Shown: one piece after another, positions 58,201-64,000 of the stretch
Position numbering within the stretch: position 1 is the stretch's first letter
How the letters are laid out: the number at the start of each line of letters is the position of its first letter
DNA from: Phallusia mammillata
Lineage: Eukaryota > Chordata > Ascidiacea > Phlebobranchia > Ascidiidae
DNA length: 64,000 nucleotides
Reading direction: 5' to 3'
Assembly (NCBI GenBank): GCA_003260075.1
Contig: QLIY01000500.1
Coordinates: 52,645 to 116,644, forward strand
Translations under genes and position numbers: made by a program
Notes under the pieces: model-generated
Told to the model about the DNA's origin: nothing
Seen by the model: the letters and a program-made list of their open reading frames with translations, nothing else
The model's database searches: none

Positions 58201-60371
58201 CAAAAACATTATGTTATAGTGCTTTGTGGTGGAGTAAAATATTGCAATTGCAAACCATAGGTAAAAGAAAACCTTTGAAGATATGGTATCATACTTCTAT
58301 TATAACCATGGTAGATGAAGCCCAAAAATAACTCTTAGCAAAAATATACTTAGTCACACTTAATTAATGTAATAGTTATACTTAGTGGTTCCATACAACT
58401 TAACATTTGTTAACCAAAAGTTCCCCTTACAATTTGTCGGTTTAAAAACAGTAAAATTAGACATATGGTTTATTAATTGTTAGGTCGTACTTGTTCTGTG
58501 TCTTCAGTTCCACTGGATTCAACATGGAAGGATTTAGATTTTTCTCTTGATTTTCTACTGATTTTGATTTTCAAAGTACCTAACAAAGTAAACATTTTGC
58601 TCAGTTATTTTTACTCTTGCAATAAGAAAGTTGTTTATTATAAACACACCTTTTTTAGTAGGTTTAGCTGATGAAAGTGCATTTGAAACTCTTGCACTGT
58701 AGCTCATCTAAAAAAGAAATTATCGTTGACAATAATAATTTATAAAAGAGCAATTTTACTCTAAAATGCTACAGCAACACAACTGCATCAGCTGTGTATA
58801 ACACTAAACAGCCAAACCATAATTACTAAACACTGATTCTATTTGGAACAATGTACACAAGTGGTTTTTAGACATTCACCTGCTTTTTCAATGGAAGTGA
58901 TCGAATTGAAAATGGAGATTTGGGTGAAGCCAGTCCATCAGATGAAGATCCTCCTTTGCTGTAAAATAAATTCAACTGATAACTTTTCGAAATAGTTTTG
59001 ATACATTAAAAAGGTTTCTTAATTCTTGACATTTGTGAGTAAAAATTGAATTACCTTTTCTTAGCAGGTGGAGATTTCATTCCTGGCTGCGAATCAGTAG
59101 CATCACTCAATCGAGCTGGCCTTTTTCGAACACGAGAATCTCTCTGAAACAAAAATTGAATGGCTAAAACAATCACAAAATGGCCAAAAAAGCTATTCAA
59201 CTACTAACTAAATATTTTTAACAGTACTTAAAAAACTCATATTGGTTGATTAATATATATAGGCTATGAATAAAATACTTTTAATCATTTCATTATTATT
59301 CAATAAAAACTGTCGATAACATACCTTTTTCGGAGAAAAATCAAATACTGCTGATTCATCAAAGCCCTAAAAATTTGGAAATAATAAAAAATAGAAAGTG
59401 TTAGGTTATTAAGTAAACACAATCACAATTTAATAGATTGCAATAGGTAACACATTTATCATTATTAGATCTCAGCAATTTCCCAAAAGATGACTCCTCT
59501 TGTTTTACTATAAGGATCCAAAGACTTTGGCAGTGCAAAAATGTTAATTACAATTATACTTCAATAAACAAATGAGTTTATGCCTCTCACAGATCTGAAA
59601 TTAATAGACAAAACAAAATGTGTTTGAGAAACCTTTGAAAAGGTTTGAAAGTCGGGGTCAATATCGTAAGACTGGCATGGGAAAAAAGGTAAGGAACCTG
59701 TGAAAGAGATTTAAAAAAGCATATAAAGAATGTTTCTGTAATATGTAAAATGTACCTCAAATGACTCTGTTTCTTCACTGTCGGATTCATTAAAAATATG
59801 TTTCAGTTCTTCCTCGTCAGACTCCGTGGCTGTTTCCTGACTGTCTGATTCAGGAGTTCTTCTATGTTGCTCTTTATTTGGAGAAATTCCTTTAAGTCGG
59901 CGTTCTCTGCCAGTTTTGCGATTGGCTTTCATTCGCAGCATCTTTGGTGACCCTTCATGTGAAGACAAAAGTAAGAGTTAATTTTTAATTACATAACAAT
60001 GTTGAACAGATTAGCCTAGTGCAACTATTGTCAAACAAAACAACAGACTAATGTGCAGTTTTTCAATGACAAAGATTACCCTTTTTTACATTCTTTAAGT
60101 TTGTGAGAAAAAGGTTTCCCCAAAAGTCTGCAGCATAGTTTTAAAAAACACAGTCACATTTACTTGGATCAAACGACATAGGTGCTCCCTTTTCCATTCT
60201 ATTGTCCTGATGTAATTTTGAATGAAGATGTTCAACAATGTTGTCCTTCCTTAATGAAGTGATAACTTTGTTGCACCACTTGCAATAAAGGCTGCTGTTT
60301 TTTAAAATAAACTCGTCGGGAAGTTCTTCTGCCCTACTTGCTGCATTTACAAGGACAACAGGAGGCCGCAT
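53711..60371 (-). CDS. HMGXB4: HMGXB4 orthologue with an N-terminal CGGBP1-like zinc finger
   Basis: Sixteen exons (60371-60164, 59952-59756, 59366-59325, 59143-59055, 58958-58880, 58707-58650, 58579-58491, 58148-58026, 57844-57811, 57743-57703, 57238-57037, 56338-56196, 55797-55654, 55581-55467, 54918-54745, 53904-53711) give 643 residues in phase. Order: zinc finger LYCKWCNK...EHLHSKLH resembling CGGBP1/BED-type fingers (residues ~30-60), basic and Ser-rich regions, GGLKMKFVIKN, an acidic stretch, an HMG box (ASGYMLWSSKMRKQ, FGDVSKKLGDLWKRIP) split between two exons, and a C-terminal block EPIDAAAHFHLLGESLLAIG plus MLDSLLCALAPLMSL that is diagnostic of HMGXB4. The protein is a nuclear chromatin/transcription regulator (NURF-associated in vertebrates). 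The ATG at 60371 follows a possible acceptor (GATTTAG), so the true start may be further upstream. The finger is not in vertebrate HMGXB4 as I know it. Confidence 0.85.
54291..54444. repeat. Imperfect direct repeat split by G10, HMGXB4 intron
   Basis: Copies at 54291-54365 and 54377-54444 flank G10 at 54366-54375. The second copy lacks 7 bases (around TTAAAAG). Here the spacer is G, not C. Confidence 0.95.
55143..55297. mobile_element. Small inverted-repeat element interrupted by a G89 run
   Basis: TATCCCGTT (55143-55151) is matched by AACGGGATA (55289-55297). Inside is a 34-bp perfect palindrome (55164-55197, TCCGATCGGA arms around TTTTAAAA) and then 89 G (55200-55288). It looks like a MITE whose right half has been replaced by the homopolymer. 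It lies in an HMGXB4 intron. Confidence 0.65.
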
Positions 60372-62017
60372 ACATCTCCACGCAAAGAAACTAAATCAAA
60401 AAAAATTAGCATACATTTTTGTTTACTTTATATGTTGCATAGTCAAAAAGAAATATTAAAATGGGGTAAGACAACATCAGTGCCATAGGTTTATTAACAA
60501 TTACAATAATTGTTTTGAACTTCTGCACAAAGCTGCAAACAATCATGATTGTCACAAAAAAAAAACAATAAAAAAAAATCCCGCTCATCGCCAGTGTGTT
60601 ATCGAATGAGAGAAACTTAAACATACGTAATTCACAAATATCGAAGGTAAATAGTTTGCATTGTTGTAAATTGGTATTTGCAAGTTCTGTACATAACATT
60701 AGTATTTTTAAACAAAATGCATTAGGGACACATTATGAAAAATATATAAGTTCTGTTTGCTTGGTGATAAAAATACGCATGTTTTTTGTCGATGGCGTCA
60801 CACGGTCACAGTGGTTATCCACCACATACTTTTAAACATGAAAAAAAGGTACGTTTGGACGCCGAAACGTACTAGTTTTTAATTACAAATAGGTGTTCGA
60901 TGGCTTTCGCCCCGTATCTTGAGACTTGAACTTTTGCTTGCCAATAACTGATCTTAGTCGGTTTATGTCGAGCCACTAGTTTGTAAAATGCCAATGTTTG
61001 AATTTAATTAAAACATAAATTTGTGTATGTAGAATACACCTTGCGCACGTTGCAGCATTGATGATAATTCATAACAACGACAAGTTATCTGACTTAAACT
61101 TAAAGGTTTAAAAAGTATATAGTGTTCCAATGTTTAAATTGAGTTTGAATTAGTCTACTCGGTTACTTCTTGCCAAGAAAACGTTGGTTTTACATTTTAC
61201 GACATTTAGGCCTACTAAATATAATTTGCGATAAATAATCTACCGCAAGCAAAATTAGGGCTCAATCGGCGAATTTGCATAGATGCATCAACAAACTTTT
61301 TGTTACGGAAGTGACTATATGAGCTGTGTTTACATTATCAACAAAACTAGGGTAGTGGCTATCACCGTACAGAAAAAGTAGGAAATGGTGTTATATTTCG
61401 TAATACATACACGACAACTGTTTTTGTTTGCTGTGGTTTTATTTACTAAACTTTGAAAATGTTTTACCTTTATTATAAGCAATTACTATGTGTTTGCCTA
61501 CGTCTGCCTTTTGTTTGTGTGGTTATGTGGATATACAATTAGCTTACATAGGGATACTCCCATTTTCTTTTGAAAACTAAAACCATGCAATTCCTACATA
61601 TATTCATTTAGATCGGAGACAAATAAAAACTTCCTTTAGGACAAATTTAGTCAATTACCAAGGAAGGGTCTAAATACCCATTATATCTTCATAGATTTGT
61701 ATGTTTTTGACTATATCTTCAAATCATAGGTAGGTCCCTACTTGAACCGGCCCTCAAGCGATCTATAGTTGAACAACCAACTTTGATTTTGACCCTTAAC
61801 AAATTTTCATGTGAAAAGCGCAGTCATTTCGTTGTTCACCGTTGTTTTCTGTGTTTTTGATTTTGTAGCACTGAAATTATACGCCCACTAAAATGTTAAA
61901 CACTCCAATTTTATGGAGGCGTACCTGTGGAACACAAAGACACTAATGTGCCGAGGCGTCTATACCTTTAAAGCATACATCAAGCTTGGTGAATAAGACT
62001 GTCCCGCAATGCATTTT
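60372..62017. other. Intergenic region between HMGXB4 and the GNAT gene
   Basis: The 5' UTR/promoter of HMGXB4 must lie here but no element is certain. Two short ORFs (60406-60699 minus, 60596-60835 plus) overlap and have no family resemblance. Otherwise nothing is seen. Confidence 0.55.
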
Positions 62018-62096
62018 GACGTAACATGCGTCAGCACGATCTGACGGGCTGTGACGTAGAACAAACCCGGTACGTCACGACGTACGAATATAAAAA
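62018..62096 (+). promoter_or_regulatory. TATA box with three TGACGTA (CRE-like) sites upstream of the GNAT gene
   Basis: TATAAAAA at 62089-62096 is 110 bp before the ATG. TGACGTAA (about 62019), TGACGTAG (about 62052) and TACGTCAC (about 62071, the reverse of GTGACGTA) precede it within 75 bp. The sites resemble CREB/ATF half-palindromes. Confidence 0.55.
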
Positions 62097-62205
62097 ACTG
62101 TGCCCTGCGTGCTCTGACTGCCGCAGGCAAAAATATCCTTGCATTGGCTGCGCAAACTAGATTTCTGTGATTGATTGAAAAGCACTATTCGGCGGTTTTT
62201 GTTTC

Positions 62206-63066
62206 ATGGATAACGATGAAGGAGATAGCGACAGTAATAGTAGTAGTAGTGGTAGCAATGTAGAAAATGGAATTTTGTACCAGAATATCAGAAGTTCAGA
62301 GCAAATTGATGATGCTACAGATTTTGTATGCGATTTATATTATCAAGATGAGCCTCTATCACAAATGCTCGCTATTTCCAAAGAAGAAATTGAGGCAGAG
62401 GAACGGCGGTTGATCAAGGTAACATATTACAAAAAATATATTACTGTTTGTTTACAGTATGTGACAAACGTATTCTCTGCAAAAACCGGGTAAAGAAACC
62501 CTTTCTATTTTAACTCCATTGCTTTGCAAATAAAGTTCAAACAAATGAAACTGAAAGGCGTAAACTAATTGTTGCTTTTTCATTTAATGGTTATCCTACA
62601 TTTTTACAATTATAATACTATATCATTAATGAAGCTGCCAACTACGCAAACACTAATCACCACAACAGATAGAGTAAATGACATATATGCAATTACGTAT
62701 AGTTGTACGATGAGCTGGTCAATCCTAAACTCATTGGATATAGCGTCAATCAAACAAAATTATACGCACAAATCATCGAGTTTGTTAAACCCCGAGGCTA
62801 AAACAATAAAAAGTACATTCATTAATTATACCAATGACCCACCTTTGTTGTGGTTTGCAAAACAACGAAACCAAGCTCTTAGGATGTTTATAATTGTTCT
62901 CGTTTACTGACAGAATGACCTGTCGGGAAATACGTCGTTTGTCGCATTTGATGGAGAAACCGGAGAACTTTGTGGTGTTATTGTCAATGTGTGTCCAATA
63001 CCATCAAGCAGTTTAGATGAAATACAAAACCCAACAGCTCACGAAAAGTGTGTCACGATCGCAAGA
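62206..63066 (+). CDS. GNAT-family N-acetyltransferase, aralkylamine/dopamine acetyltransferase-like, 5' part
   Basis: Two exons (62206-62418 and 62914-63066) in phase 0 encode 122 residues; the last donor (GTAAGT) shows the gene continues, with no further exon recognised before 64000. After a Ser/Asp-rich leader comes IDDATDFVCDLYYQDEPLSQ, where the DEPL motif is characteristic of insect-type aralkylamine N-acetyltransferases, then TSFVAFDGETGELCGVIVNV, the beta2-beta3 hairpin of GNAT enzymes. The acetyl-CoA binding loop (Q/R-x-x-G-x-G/A) is not yet reached. The substrate may be a biogenic amine, but the substrate-binding part is missing. Confidence 0.7.
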
Positions 63067-63350
63067 GTAAGTATTTGGTCGGTTTGCAAACAGCTTAACA
63101 ACCGTATAGGTATAATTCAGTCCTTGGCAGCTTTTAACGATAAATATTATCCCCTGTTTTTCGCAACAAATTCATTTTTGCAAAACTGTCATAAAAAGTT
63201 TACATAAGTTTCTTGTTAGCAGTATGTTACTTGCATGTATTCATGACAACGTGGAGAGAAGCTGTTTAAACACTTTCTTCCCCCAATGAGTGTCCAAACT
63301 TCTTTATCTCTGGTTGAGTCAATCAATGGCCGGGTCAAAACCATTAGGCC

Positions 63351-63699
63351 TATATAACACTTGGTAGGCTTGGTAATATATGACAGTGCTTGAATCATAA
63401 CTTATAAATTTATGAGTCACCAATGCATAGGTTTATAATAACAGACTTACATTACTTATCATTTCAAAAAAATTTAGATCGAGATAATAACAACATCGAC
63501 AGCTATCAATCAAAATATGGTAATNTATATAACACTGTGTAGGCTTGGCAATATATGACAGTGATTGAATCATTACTTATAAATTTATGAGTCACCAATG
63601 CATAGGTTTATAATAATAGACTTAAATTATTTATCATTTCAAAAAAATGTAGATCGAGATAATAACAACATCGACAGCTATCAATCAAAATATGGTAAT
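63351..63699. repeat. Imperfect direct repeat (about 173 bp) split by a single N
   Basis: Copies at 63351-63524 and 63526-63699 surround one N at 63525 and differ at about ten positions. This is an explicit assembly gap with duplicated flanks, in the intron after GNAT exon 2. The remaining bases to 64000 show no exon. Confidence 0.95.
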
Positions 63700-64000
63700 T
63701 ATGTTGTTGCTTACTTCTGTTATAGGCTTGTAACAGATTCGTCGAGATAGGGACCTTCAATGTGGCCTATCAATAAATGGCAGTGGGGCTTCTGAACAAT
63801 GGAATTTATCCTATGTTACAGGACTTTTCCCAGTTGTCGACCGAACCTATTAACAGCTTAATTTTAGCCCTAGACCCCAGGATAAAAATATCACCTGATT
63901 GTAGAAATTAATCACATACCCTTTTGCAAGAGATAAGTGCGTTTTACTCAAGCAACTAAGAATGGAAAAGCATTTTCCATGTAACGAAATCAGTCGATAA

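Overview
This is a eukaryotic nuclear window with compact multi-exon genes, short AT-rich introns, GT/AG splice sites and roughly 36-37% GC by eye. The gene set (TAF5, POLD2, a multidomain adhesion GPCR, a kinesin-headed CCDC78, MRPL55, HSDL2, CCDC24, EFHB, HMGXB4, a GNAT enzyme) and the small animal-type introns suggest an invertebrate chordate, most likely an ascidian tunicate (Ciona-like). The species is inference; no single sequence here proves it.

Layout: 1-2350 holds TAF5 (minus, first exon only) and POLD2 (minus). A single large adhesion GPCR gene (plus, 33 exons, 4243-26114) follows; its 7-kb intron hosts a BTB/BACK kelch-like gene on the minus strand (6272-8063). Then come CCDC78 (plus, 26851-37199), MRPL55 (plus, 38389-39860), HSDL2 (minus, 40565-44388) head to head with CCDC24 (plus, 44980-47242), EFHB (minus, 47550-49196), an unrecognised 57-residue protein gene (minus) with tRNA-Cys(GCA) in its intron, a transposon-rich gene-poor stretch (51-53.7 kb), HMGXB4 (minus, 53711-60371), and the 5' part of a GNAT acetyltransferase gene (plus, from 62206) that runs towards the right edge. 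Exon models were built by hand from splice sites; for the GPCR (after discounting duplicated stretches), BTB gene, CCDC78, MRPL55, HSDL2, CCDC24, HMGXB4 and the 57-residue gene the summed exon lengths are divisible by three and all intron phases match.

The most unusual feature is a recurring pattern: imperfect direct repeats of about 70-200 bp separated by a run of almost exactly 10-11 C (or G), and twice by a single N. These copies break otherwise intact genes (POLD2, the GPCR), and removing one copy restores the frame. I read them as false haplotype duplications joined by an artificial homopolymer, not as a new biological element, although the alternative is testable. Three very long homopolymers (C45, C99, G89) also occur; the G89 starts just after a 34-bp perfect palindrome inside a small inverted-repeat element.

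The genes do not form one pathway. CCDC78 and EFHB are both linked to cilia/centrioles; TAF5, POLD2 and HMGXB4 act in the nucleus; MRPL55 is mitochondrial; HSDL2 ends in a peroxisomal signal. The biologically most interesting items are the GPCR ectodomain (LamG + EGF + PAN + probable SUEL lectin), the CCDC78 kinesin head with an intact P-loop but degenerate switch motifs, and a CGGBP1-like zinc finger at the front of HMGXB4.
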